Source of the DNA: Wurfbainia villosa | Lineage: Eukaryota; Streptophyta; Magnoliopsida; Zingiberales; Zingiberaceae | NCBI GenBank assembly: GCA_025175895.1 | Contig: CM045990.1 | Location: 44,450,658 to 44,514,657 of the forward strand | DNA length: 64,000 bases | Reading direction: 5' to 3' | Shown here: positions 1 to 9,719 of the stretch, in pieces | How the letters are laid out: every line of letters begins with the position of its first letter | Numbering within the stretch: the first letter of the stretch is position 1 | Notes under the pieces: generated by a model | Told to the model about the DNA's origin: nothing | Databases searched by the model: none | Seen by the model: the letters and a program-made list of their open reading frames with translations, nothing else | Position numbers and translations under genes: made by a program

Positions 1-1
1 C

Positions 2-1027
2 TCCGATGACGAAGCATCTTCCTCCTCCTCCATGGATAGCACCGAAGAAGCCTACATGGTAAGGAGGGTAAGACGAGCATTTAAGAATTTTAGATTTGAT
101 AAATCTAATGATAGGAATAGAAGACCAAGGGGGAAGGTCATATGCTATAATTGCCAAGGAGAAGGGCACATAAGGGACAATTGTCCTCTCCTAAACAAGA
201 GCAAGGAAGAAAGGAAAAAGAAAGAAGAAAAGAAGAAGAAGGGGAGCAAGAAAAAGAAGGAAGAGGAGAAGAAGACAAAGGAGAAGGGAAAGGCTAAGGC
301 TCTCAAGGCAAGGACTTGGGATGATCCATCCTCATCCTCCTCCTCATCATCGGATGAGGAGAATGCCTTTGTCACCAATTTGGCCTTGATGGCCTTTGAT
401 GACTTGGATTGCTCTTCCTCCGAAAATAAAGGATCAAGCTCAAATGGGGAGAGCTCAAATGAAGGGGGAGCTTCCACATCCTCCTCATCCGAAGAAGAAG
501 AGGACATGGAAACTATGGTAACAAATCTAACCCCTAAGAAAATAGTTTCCATGGTTTCTAGCTTAACTAGAGATTTATTTAGAGCTAAGAAGAAAAATAA
601 ATGCATGCTTGAACAAATTAAGGAATTAGAACAAAAATTGGAAAAGGCATGCTTAAATGATAATATTTCTTCTAGCTTAGATGATGCATGCTCACATGAC
701 CTTTATGTGCCTTTGGATGTTAGTGATGCATGTATAAATGAAAATAGGGCTTTAAGGGAAAAGGTAGATTATTTAACAAAAGCCCTAGAGAAATTCACTA
801 TTGGCTCCAACACCTTAAATATGATCTTAGGGAGCCAAAGAGCTAGTTTCAACAAAAAGGGCCTAGGCTACAAGGAAAAGAAAAATGAAAAGGCCTATAA
901 ATGCCTAATAGCTAGGGGACAAGATAAAAAGAAAGCAATAGCTAGAAAATGGATCCCCAAGGAATATTTAGTGAACCCAATAGGAAAGAATCTATTTTGG
1001 GTTCCAAAATCCATCCTTAAGGGTTAG
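2..1027 (+). CDS. gag: gag polyprotein of E1, 5'-truncated by window edge
   Basis: The frame is open from the first bases of the window; the Met at 32 is internal, so the true start lies upstream. Counting from that Met, a retroviral zinc knuckle C-x2-C-x4-H-x4-C occupies residues 38-51 (C38, C41, H46, C51), which in this family binds RNA in nucleocapsids. A lysine-rich stretch (about residues 55-92), Ser and acidic clusters (about 100-155) and a coiled-coil-like segment (about 200-260) follow. Near the C-terminus come the copia-gag motif LEKFTIGSNTLNMILGSQR and the ending FWVPKSILKG. In Sireviruses the protease follows this W-P-K spacer; here a stop codon falls there instead. There is no frameshift in the visible part, so it may be intact. 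Role: structural capsid and nucleocapsid protein of the virus-like particle. Confidence 0.85.
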   Translation, partial: SDDEASSSSSMDSTEEAYMVRRVRRAFKNFRFDKSNDRNRRPRGKVICYNCQGEGHIRDNCPLLNKSKEERKKKEEKKKKGSKKKKEEEKKTKEKGKAKALKARTWDDPSSSSSSSSDEENAFVTNLALMAFDDLDCSSSENKGSSSNGESSNEGGASTSSSSEEEEDMETMVTNLTPKKIVSMVSSLTRDLFRAKKKNKCMLEQIKELEQKLEKACLNDNISSSLDDACSHDLYVPLDVSDACINENRALREKVDYLTKALEKFTIGSNTLNMILGSQRASFNKKGLGYKEKKNEKAYKCLIARGQDKKKAIARKWIPKEYLVNPIGKNLFWVPKSILKG

Positions 1028-2153
1028 AATAACCCTAGGGTAGTCAACCATATGAACTTGACCTATATCATAATTTGGTTGACTTAGGATGACGGGACAA
1101 CATTTTTAGATAGTGTTGGGTGATGATAACGTGCCCATAAATAGGTAATAATGCTTAAATCATGATGATTGATGTAATTCCTATGTATGTTTTAAATCAT
1201 GATTTATGATTTTGAAATTTGGCACGTTATCACTAGAAATAGTTTTAAATCATGCTTTAGGTGATAATTTGTTTATTATCATCACATATTACCTAATGCA
1301 TGGTTATAAAATTGATGAAAACATGTATTTCATGATCATAATGTAGAATTGATTGATATATGTCATTATGATCATGTAGAATGTTAGGTTGATACTTAAC
1401 CATGATAGAATTGCATGAATATATTGGTTAAGTATATACAAATACCCCCTAGGATACATCTCACACTCACTATAGGCTAACTTGATTGCAAACTTAGCAT
1501 GGGTGAGATATTAGGATGATACAAATGTCCACTAATGCCTATGGCATTTAGATGGTCATTTAAAGTATCAAAATAGCAATAATAGACCAATCATGGGGAA
1601 GGCTTATGTTTAATTCATAGACATATTGCCCAAAGATCATGGTTGGATATTTCATATGTTTTCAAAACAATTTCTTATCTTAAAATACATGTATTCATGT
1701 TTTGAAACAATTGGATGCAAAACTAGGTAGTTAACTTGATACTAGAATGATCAAAAACCTAGTGGTTTTTAGAACTTTTGGATTTTTGGCAAAAACAAGA
1801 AAATATAATGAGTTTTCATGAAAAACTATTTTTCATTGATAGATATACTTAAAAGAAATATGTTCCCCAAATTTCATGATTTTTCAAATTTTCTAGAATT
1901 TATAATGCATTTCTGAAATTCGTCCAGAAAATCAGAAATTTGGATTCCTTTGTGCCAGTCGATATTGCCATCTTGATAGCGATCAGTGGTGGCCTAGTCG
2001 AATTCAGTTTGTAAACCTACAACAAGTTGTAGAAATATACTTGATGCCATCAACAAGTGGTACCCAATTTTAAATCAACTTGTCATATTTTTCCCTCCAT
2101 TATACTTGATGCCATGAGCTTATAACTTAGTGTTAATCTTTTTGATGGTGTCA
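1028..2153 (+). other. E1 non-coding interior
   Basis: About 1.1 kb of AT-rich sequence between the gag stop and the polypurine cluster. I see no ORF, RNA gene or pol remnant on either strand. Several degenerate AGTCGA or GATCGA-like motifs occur at 1955-2005, matching the place where E4 carries CAGTCGACTG palindromes. Confidence 0.7.
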
Positions 2154-2383
2154 AAGGGGGAGAAATAAGTATGTTTAAGTTAATCACTTTAGGGGGAGAA
2201 ATATATTGTAGGGGGAGAAATATATGATAGGGGGAGAAAATTTGCATGGAGAGTTTCATGGATTAAGGGGGAGTTGCATGTTGCTATATCATGTTTATCT
2301 TTACATGCTTTCTTACCTTAGAACTTATATCAAATGTTTTTACCTAACTTAAACGGATTGCCACACATCAAAAAGGGGGAGAT
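2154..2383 (+). promoter_or_regulatory. E1 multiplied polypurine tract
   Basis: Six copies of an AGGGGGAGA-type purine run are seen, at about 2154, 2190, 2210, 2229, 2265 and 2375. The last abuts the LTR and is the functional position for priming plus-strand synthesis. Duplicated polypurine tracts upstream of the 3' LTR are a known hallmark of Sireviruses; E2 and E4 show the same arrangement. Confidence 0.8.
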
Positions 2384-3344
2384 TGTTAGGGCAATCTCTT
2401 GCCGTAATATGGTTTTGATGGTGTGGCAAAGGGTTTAAGTTAGTTTGATATGTTGATGTGATATGTGCGTTGAAGTCGTGCAGGACTTAGTAATTCGCAC
2501 ATGGAGCCATGGCGAGTTTCACATCTCATGACTCGTGCCTTGAGTCGGTGAAGGATAGCTTTGCGGAAGTCGTGCGCTTGGAGCATCCGAGGGACCGCCG
2601 GACGAGAAGCTTGGAGTGAAGCCGGACGAAGTAGACTTCGAGGCAAGAGACGCAAAGGAGCATTGCAGTGCGCTGATCGCCGAGGGATGTGGCCGAGAAC
2701 GGCGAAGAACTTCAAGGCGAGGACTTGAGAAATGAGAGTGGGCGATTGTAACCCAGGAAGGGTAGCTCTTAGGTGAAACTTGGCCATTTGGCCAAGTGTC
2801 GGATGGGTTTTTCGACACGATCGGCGCCATGTCATGGCGATCGCCTCCTGAGTTGAGTGAGTTCGACCGGTATCGGTGGATCGATTGTGGCGTGCCGATC
2901 GCGCCATCGTGAAGCGATCGCCGCGCCAAGACCATCAATCGTCGGCGCTGAAGCGGCCGGTCGGTAGTCAATAAGGGTTCGACCCGCGGAACCGTTCGTA
3001 GCCGGCCAAGGCGTCGACTACGGAAGGCGGCGATCGGCCCGATGAGGTCCATCGATCATTGCCAAGAGTTCGTTGGACTACGGGATCCGGCGTGTTCTAG
3101 CCCTCTCTATAAAAAGAGAGGGTGTAAGCCTTTGAGAGGCTAATGCTCATACTCCAAACGATCTTCCTAGTGCCCCACAAGCTCTAAACTCTTCTTACTT
3201 GTCTTTACTTCAATCCTATTGTAAGAAGAGTGATCTTGGTTGTAAAGGTTACCTCCACCTAGCTTTGTGCAAAGGAGAGACCGATAGTGATTGGTTTTGG
3301 CGGAGTGATTCACCGTGGACGAATCGGACCGTGGATTAGCGGCG
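2384..3344 (+). repeat. E1 3' LTR, left part (split by E2)
   Basis: Begins TGTTAGGGC directly after the polypurine tract and runs to the E2 insertion point. The TSD base run CGGCG at 3340-3344 is repeated at 8248-8252 on the far side of E2. With the part ending at 8426, the LTR is about 1.13 kb. It contains a TATA box at 3108. Confidence 0.9.
3101..3122 (+). promoter_or_regulatory. E1 LTR TATA box inside a perfect inverted repeat
   Basis: TATAAAAA at 3108-3115 is flanked by CCCTCTC and GAGAGGG, a perfect 7-bp inverted repeat. It lies about 410 bp before the LTR end once E2 is removed, a normal place for the U3 promoter. Confidence 0.7.
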
Positions 3345-4397
3345 TGTTGGATCGATGAAGCGTCGCTAGAGGGGGGGGTGAATAGCGATCGAAAATCTTT
3401 CGTTCGTAATCGTTCGTTAAGGCACGAGTAAGCGAGTAAGCAGCGGAAAATAAAATGACACGTTTATTTTACTTGGTTCACAACCCAGCGGTTGCTACTC
3501 CAAGGCCCTATCGGTCCTAGACCGCGTACGGAGGGCAAAGCACTATAATGTCTCCTCCTCGTTGGAGGTAGGAGACAACGATCACAAAACCAAAATGATA
3601 AGGATGAGGCAACAAGCCTACCTCACCTTGTTACGAATAAAAAGAATACAATAAAAATAATTACTTGCTATTGCTGCTGCCGACGAAGAGGATTGGAACT
3701 TGTCGTCACTGCGCGGCGTTAGCTCTTGATGAATAACTTTGATATATTTTTGGAGTTGGATTCCTCCTCCTTTTATAGATTTTTGGCTCTGAACTTGTCT
3801 CCTATTTCTTTGGAACGGATCATGAAGTTTTCCAAATTTTATCGCGAAGTGGCCGCGTCAAACGTTATCCGTTTTGACTTATCGCAAAAGCTGAATCGTC
3901 GCCATCAGTCGACTGATGCCTCTCATCGATCGATGATACGATCGATGCCTCATCGATCAGCGATCGATAACACGATGCCAATGTACAATGATCACTTGGC
4001 CACTTCCCTGCAGCAAGAGGTTAGCTCGGAAAATGATAAATAGGACGGTTTCTAACCGTCCGATCTCGACCTAGACCTTCCACAGGAAGTCTTAGTCGGA
4101 TCGCCGCCTACGGTCATCCCCGTAAAGAGGACACGACCTTACAATCTCTCACTCACACGAGCTTACCTTGATAGTAGCTCTCGCTTCCGGCCTTCCACTC
4201 GATTCCTTCGGCTCCCTCCGAATTCACTCGAGTGTCGCCCGACCACCGCGGCTTCCTCCGGTGTCGCTAGCCTTGACTCGGCTTTAGTACTTGTCTGCAC
4301 ACTTGATTTAGCTCGTGAGATAACAATATAAACTTAACTTTGTGTCTTTGCCATAATCAAAACACAGGTTCGATTATCTAGTGCCCCTGCACCAACA
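3345..4397 (-). repeat. E2 3' LTR
   Basis: 1053 bp, TG..CA, next to the minus-strand polypurine tract at 4398. A minus-strand TATA box CTATAAAA lies at 3778-3771. The segment 3895-4000 is rich in TCGA palindromes, including CAGTCGACTGATG at about 3905, and differs markedly from the other E2 LTR in this part. Confidence 0.9.
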
Positions 4398-4880
4398 ATC
4401 TCCCCCTTTTTGATCCATGGCAAATCAACACAAAGTTAAGGGAAATTAAAGCATAAAACACATATAGTAGATGATGAATGCCATTCCCAAAAACTCCCCC
4501 TTAACCAAAACTCCCCCTTAACCCTAGGTGAGTTTTGAAAGAGATACTTTAGTTTTCAAAAACAAATTTTGTGTTTCAAAATGAAATTTTGTGTTACTCC
4601 CCCTTAACTTTCGCAAATTTTGTGTTACTCCCCCTTAACTGTTACTCCCCCTTAACTTTCGCTCTTCTCCCCCTTTTGCCATAAATCAAAAAAGAGTGTT
4701 GGGGTTTTTGTATAAAATAGGGGTTTAAAACAATGTCGTTTATGCATGCATCTAGATAAACCAAATATGAGTCCAAGCATGCGTCTAGCAATAGTTAGAT
4801 AGATTGGTTCGAGGTGTGTCCCTCTGCACCAATAATCTAAAGATTTATAATATAACCCTTAAGATTAGTTTGCTCTCCCC
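4398..4880 (-). promoter_or_regulatory. E2 multiplied polypurine tract
   Basis: On the plus strand CTCCCCC-type runs recur at 4399, 4494, 4511, 4597, 4628, 4645, 4667 and 4873, meaning about eight GGGGGAG purine runs on the coding strand. The copy touching the LTR at 4398 reads AAAAAGGGGGAGAT in element orientation. Confidence 0.75.
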
Positions 4881-5547
4881 CTTAGTCAAATATATGAAGT
4901 ATAAGAGATGTAGGGGGCGCTAAACGTTGGCCTCGAGTTGTTAAGTACAATAGTTGAGAAAATAAGTAGTATTTTGAAGGGATTGTTTCAAGTATATTTC
5001 AATTATCCTTAACATCTCACCCATTCTATGTGTCTCATAATTTGTTCACCTTATATGTTTTGTGAGATGATTTTAAATTGATTAAAGATAGTCAACCTTG
5101 GGTTAGATTCAGATTTAACCTTTAGATTGTTAAGTAACTTTTCGAGAAACTGGCTTCCAGGTCGTGGCGAGGCACAGGGGCCTTCTTTGATCGGAACAAC
5201 GACCACTTCCTTAGACAAAGCCAAATTCAAGAAAATATCACTTAAGTCACTTAGGGTTACTTCCTGGTCTAACTAGTTTAGGATACGGCGAGGTAGCTTC
5301 AGCTAGTTCCACTCGGTCAAGTGCACCAAGCTAGATACGCCTTTATCTAGCTCGAATACACGAGACTTTGTCTCCTAACGTACTATCATCTCGCGGCCCC
5401 GATACTATATTATCAAGAGTTGACTAACTAGTTATTTATGAAAAAGAGGCTCCCGAGGCTCAATCTTTTCAAGGATTTTAGTTGGTTATGTACGTATTCT
5501 AAGTAAGTTCACAAGTTAATGTAAATTCTAAGCATGCAATGGTTTTG
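4881..5547 (-). other. E2 non-coding interior
   Basis: No ORF or pol remnant is visible between the gag stop and the polypurine cluster. Confidence 0.6.
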
Positions 5548-7051
5548 CTAAGTAAGCGGGTATACTATTTTAGTGTTAGCTCCCCCTAGACCATTGAACC
5601 AATAAGGTATATTCAAATAATGAACTTGATCCTGAGGAATCCAATACTTATTAGTCCTAATATGTGAATTTAATAAAACCTTTGGGACCCATGCTTGGAC
5701 TCTTTGATGACTACGATTTACGATAGACATATAAGACCTATTCGTAGTCTTTGACTTAAATCCGAGTCCGGCTATGATGTACACGACTCTTAGGGTTCCA
5801 AGTAGTCGGTTAAGTTTCTTAGATCCCAACGTTAACTTTTCCAACCTAGCCTCGACCTCTTGAACTTGGTCTTTCAAGAGAGAATTCTCCTTCTCAAATT
5901 TTTCAATTTGGGTTGAGTTTCTCTCTTGAAATTGACTAGTTGAAGAGATTAGAGTAGCCTCTTGCTTGAGGGTTTCAACCTCCTCAAGTAACGACTCAAC
6001 CCTAGACTCGGACTTAGTTAATTTCCTATTAAGCGCTTTAATTGTACTTGTAAAGTGTACTAATTAAAGAGAAATCAACCTTAACTTTCCCTTTTGGTCC
6101 GGGCTTTGAGTTTTCTCTCAAATAATCTTGTCGGAGTCGGAGTTGTAGTTGGACTCGGCCGGATTCGACTCGGACTCCTCCGTTCTTGCCATGTAAGCTA
6201 TGTCTTCTCTTGTCCCAAGTTGCATGGAAGGCTTTCCTTGCTCCCTTTTCTTTTGGTTCTCATTCTTCAATTTCCTTCTTTCTTGTCGAACTATTCTCCG
6301 CACAATATTGACTATTATGGCCTCCTCTTGGATTCGGATTCGCCTTCTTGGTTCGAGTTCATCTACTTGCCTAGTAGGTGGCTTGCTTCTTTGTCCTGCA
6401 AGTAGAGCAATACCTCTCTGCCCGGATCACATTAGTTTGCTCATGAAGTTCAAACTGAAAATAATTCATCTAACCTAAGCTTCGATAGGTCCTTAGAGAC
6501 CTTGTAGGCATCGACCATGGATGCCCACAAGGTAGTCCTAGGAAATGAATTAAGAACGACCTTAATAGGTCACGGTTTTCGACCTTGTGTCCGATGGTGT
6601 GTAGGCCGCTGACAATGTCCTCGACGCGGCGTGTAGTTGCGCTGCCGCTTCGTGTTCTCGCATCTTGAGGTTATACAACTTATTGAAAAGAAGGTCACGT
6701 TTACATACCTTAGCATCGGACGCTCCTTCGTAGCTCGATTAATTTATTCCATAGGTCCTTGGCGCTAATGAATGGTCCGATGCGGTTGAGTTCCTCCTTG
6801 GACAAGCCGCATTGCAATATTTGGGTTGCTCTTGCATCGGCTTCGATTTGCCTCTTGGTTGCATTTGTCCACTTGTTGAAATCCAAGGGTTCTCCTTGAT
6901 CATTGGTGGGTAAAGCAAAGCCGGTTTGGATTATTATCCAAGTCTCGACTTGTGTTTTCAAGAAACACTCCATCCGACCTTTCCAATAACGGAAATCATC
7001 TCCGTTAAAGAACGGAGGTCGGGTGGTGCTATATCCCTCAATGTGAGCCAT
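5548..7051 (-). pseudogene. gag: decayed gag of E2
   Basis: Read from 7051 downwards, the N-terminus shows copia-gag features: PFFNGDDFRYWKGRMECFL, then a W..W..Q and LW..L helix-rich domain up to about 6710. The reading then shifts frame but stays recognisable on the minus strand (for example KVCKRDLLFNKLYNL near 6660). A basic and acidic stretch occurs at 6303-6118, and a coiled coil with LEKLTLGSKKLNRLLG at 5840-5790. The C-terminus has AWVPKVLLN and NKYWIPQDQ, the same W-P-K spacer as E1 and E4, and stops at 5548. I see no zinc knuckle, which may be lost. At least two frameshifts separate the open pieces (7051-6710, 6303-6118, 5877-5548). Confidence 0.75.
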
Positions 7052-7244
7052 TAAGTATCTTGCAAAACACAAATAAAAACCAAAGAGAATTCCAAGACTT
7101 GGTCTTGGATTAGTAATGCGGGAAATAATAGAAAAAAAACAGAAATAAATAAGGAGGATAAGAATCTAACAAAAATTTGAAACTTACGACCTTCGATGTC
7201 CCCGAAAGGGTACTAAACGTTGGATTTTGGGGTTGGAAACAGCT

Positions 7245-8247
7245 TGTTACGGGGGTGAATAGCGATCGAAAATCTTTCGTTCGTAATCGTTCGTTAAGGC
7301 ACGAGTAAGCGAGTAAGCAGCGGAAAATAAAATGACACGTTTATTTTACTTGGTTCACAACCCAGCGGTTGCTACTCCAAGGCCCTATCGGTCCTAGACC
7401 GCGTACGGAGGGCAAAGCACTATAACGTCTCCTCCTCGTTGGAGGTAGGAGACAACGATCACAAAACCAAAATGATAAGGATGAGGCAACAAGCCTACCT
7501 CACCTTGTTACGAATAAAAAGAATACAATAAAAATAATTACTTACTCGCCGACGAAGAGGATTGAACTTAGTCTGGCTTGCCAAGTATCACTGGCGTGAG
7601 CGCTTGGCGTTGTGGAGCTCTTGATGAATAACTTTGATATATTTTTGGAGTTGGATTCCTCCTCCTTTTATAGATTTTTGGCTCTGAACTTGTCTCCTAT
7701 TTCTTTGGAACGGATCATGAAGTTTTCCAAATTTTATCGCCAACGTTATCCGCTTTGACTTATCGCAATCACGATGCCTCTCATCGATCGATCGATGATC
7801 GATGCCTCTCATCGATTCGAGGATAACGATCGCCTAATGTATAAGAATGAGGCACTTCCAGAAGAGGTTAGCTCGGAAAATGATAAATAGGACGGTTTCT
7901 AACCGTCCGATCTCGACCTAGACCTTCCACAGGAAGTCTTAGTCGGATCGCCGCCTACGGTCATCCCCGTAAAGAGGACACGACCTTACAATCTCTCACT
8001 CACACGAGCTTACCTTGATAGTAGCTCTCGCTTCCGGCCTTCCACTCGATTCCTTCGGCTCCCTCCGAATTCACTCGAGTGTCGCCCGACCACCGCGGCT
8101 TCCTCCGGGTGTCGCTAGCCTTCAGCTCCAGCTTTAGTACTTGTCTGCACACTTGATTTAGCTCGTGAGATAACAATATAAACTTAACTTTGTGTCTTTG
8201 CCATAATCAAAACACAGGTTCGATTATCTAGTGCCCCTGCACCAACA
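7245..8247 (-). repeat. E2 5' LTR with damaged inner end
   Basis: About 1003 bp. Its inner end reads TGTTACGGGGGTG, whereas the 3' LTR and E8 read TGTTGGAT..GCGTC..CTAGAGGGGGGG at the same place, so about 25-30 bp are missing. No tRNA-complementary TGG motif follows at 7244 in element orientation. The deletion probably removed the LTR terminus together with the primer-binding site. A minus-strand TATA box is at 7673-7666. Confidence 0.8.
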
Positions 8248-8252
8248 CGGCG

Positions 8253-8426
8253 TAGCCGTGAACCACGTTATATCTCGGTGTTTGTATTGCTTGCTTATAT
8301 TTTGCTTGTCTTTACTTATATTTGTATATTCCGCTTGCGCTAACGTTTTGTAGACGAGCAAAATACCGCCATCCAAACGAAAAGGGCTATTCACCCCCCT
8401 CTAGCCGGCCATATCGATCCCCTACA
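8253..8426 (+). repeat. E1 3' LTR, right part
   Basis: Continues the E1 LTR after the E2 TSD copy at 8248-8252. It contains GAACCACGTTATAT at about 8260, shared with the E4 LTR, and the end motif CACCCCCCTCTAGC before the terminal CTACA. Confidence 0.85.
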
Positions 8427-9248
8427 GATCCTAGGGCTCCCCTCTATACTCTCCAATGTTGTGTAATCGTACCCCATCCTATAACAAATGTGAGTAAGTA
8501 GGCTTCCCACATTGATCTCTCCGCGTGCTGCCTTGCCCATCTTCACCAAGTGTCTGATGAAGTGGGACCCTACATCGATGCTACTCCTTTCTTGTAGCAT
8601 ATCCCATAAGCAAAGCAGCTCGCTAGCTCTAACTACACCATCACTCTCCCCATGACCAAATATAGTACTGGTTATGATGCGGTGAAGGTATCGAAAGACG
8701 GGGTTTTGGAGGCGCGACACTTTGGCCCTAGATGGGTCATAAGCATGCTCCCTCGTCAACTCGGTCCAACATTCCCGAGAGTTGAACCCAATAGGGGTTC
8801 TTCTCTCTCCCCCACTTGGTAAGCCAAAGCATGAGTTTCATTGGTGAAGGGTCCACTCATGCTCTATGTTAAAAAGCCTAAAAGTTATCCTACCCTCCTC
8901 GCTCTCTCTATCCGTTAAAACTTCCGCCTCTAAAGAACTCAAAAATTCCAAAACTATCCTAGGGTAGGTTAGGTGCCTTATTCCCAAAATCTCATCTCAC
9001 CCCATTTTTGCAAATAGGGTTTGCATATCACCTAACAACCCTAAAGATTCTATCAAATCCTCATCTAAGTACCTAGTAGCAGTAAGTTTACGAGTAGAGA
9101 GCATATTGTACCAATCTCTATGTTCATTATTGTGAAAAAGTAGAGGGGGTAGGGCGTTACCCTCTTCCGGAGCTTGAGGAGCATCGGCTCTTCTTGTTCG
9201 TCGCTCCGAGGCACTGGATCGGGATGCTACAGTCTTGGTCCTCCTCAT
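8427..9248 (-). pseudogene. Athila-type downstream ORF of E3, 3'-truncated
   Basis: Starts at the Met at 9248, with an Arg-rich N-terminus like that of the E5 copy. The frame runs to the E1 junction with in-frame stops, including a TGA at 8999-8997 just after FAKMG, where E5 has Trp. Recognisable blocks shared with E5 are TRYLDEDL, ITFRLFNIEHEW, GGERRTPIGFN, DPSRAK, RYLHR and GSPRI. The style (an uncharacterised ORF in the region following pol) resembles the ATHILA ORF family; its function is unknown. The disruption by E1 ends it after GSPRI. Confidence 0.65.
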
Positions 9249-9375
9249 CCTTGCTCCTTTTGGCTTCTTTAGAGGTTGGAAATTCTTCTAGAGAAAGGGG
9301 AAAACGAAATCACATGGCTAGGAAAAGAACTTTTGAAGCACACAACGCAAATGGGGTGAAAACACACGGCTCGTC

Positions 9376-9490
9376 CCTTTTAACCTCGAGCGCCACAACT
9401 GTGTGAAAACACATGGCCAGGCCATGTGCGCCTCTGGTCAATCGGGCACGGCCATGGGAAAACACACGGTCAGGCCGTGTGTCCCCATTT
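9376..9490 (-). promoter_or_regulatory. internal promoter-like block before the E3 downstream ORF
   Basis: On the minus strand, a run of ACACGG / CCGTGT inverted repeats (9490-9400) leads to a TATA-like TTAAAAGG at 9383-9376, about 128 bp before the ATG at 9248. E5 has the same arrangement 130 bp before its ATG with a better TATA box. The inverted repeats resemble those just upstream of the LTR TATA box. Confidence 0.5.
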
Positions 9491-9670
9491 TTTTCCCCTT
9501 TTATGTACCATGGCTCGAATTTGTTCATACACTTCGCCGTGTAGACTAATATGGGTCTCACTTTTGCCTAGCAAAGTTCTTTTCTATTCCTAACTCTAAA
9601 TGTGATGGAAATCAAAACAAAAATCAAACAAATGTATGCAATGCAATAGAAAAGGGAAATCTAAAACTAA

Positions 9671-9719
9671 ACTTGGGTTGCCTCCCAAGAAGCACTTTGT
9701 TTAAGGTCGTTTAGCTCGA
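9671..9719 (-). other. conserved post-pol motif of E3
   Basis: In element orientation this reads CTTCTTGGGAGGCAACC after AAACAAAGTG. A TTGGGAGGCAACCCAA block is commonly found just after the pol stop codon in plant Athila-type elements. Here it comes only about 30 bp after the protease stop, implying that reverse transcriptase, RNase H and integrase are absent as a block. Confidence 0.6.

Larger units (their letters stand above)
3345..8247 (-). mobile_element. E2: gag-only Sirevirus-like copia element inserted in E1 LTR
   Basis: 4.9 kb element on the minus strand with two LTRs (3345-4397 and 7245-8247). The outer ends are TGTTGG and ACCAACA, and the exact 5-bp TSD CGGCG is at 3340-3344 and 8248-8252. 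It encodes only a decayed gag. The polypurine tract next to 4398 is well formed and multiplied. The primer-binding site next to the 5' LTR is not recognisable (see the 5' LTR entry). E8 at 46006 is a solo LTR of the same family. Confidence 0.9.
1..8426 (+). mobile_element. E1: Sirevirus-like gag-only Ty1/copia element (3' part)
   Basis: The window opens inside the gag gene of this element. Gag is followed by about 1.35 kb of AT-rich non-coding DNA with repeated polypurine tracts, then a 3' LTR that starts TGTTAGGGC at 2384 and ends CCTACA at 8426. The LTR is split by E2. Nothing resembling protease, integrase, reverse transcriptase or RNase H lies between gag and the LTR, so as seen the element is non-autonomous. 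It sits inside the downstream ORF of E3; the right flank is GATCC, and the matching left flank is outside the window. The Sirevirus assignment rests on multiplied polypurine tracts, the gag C-terminal motif and the LTR-end style, so it is an inference. Confidence 0.8.

Noticed and set aside
145..606. Open frame of 153 codons on the minus strand
   Set aside because: Antisense shadow of the E1 gag low-complexity Lys/Ser region; no protein features.
2440..3052. Overlapping minus-strand ORFs of 155 and 177 codons
   Set aside because: They lie in the GC-rich part of the E1 LTR and have no recognisable domain; chance openness.
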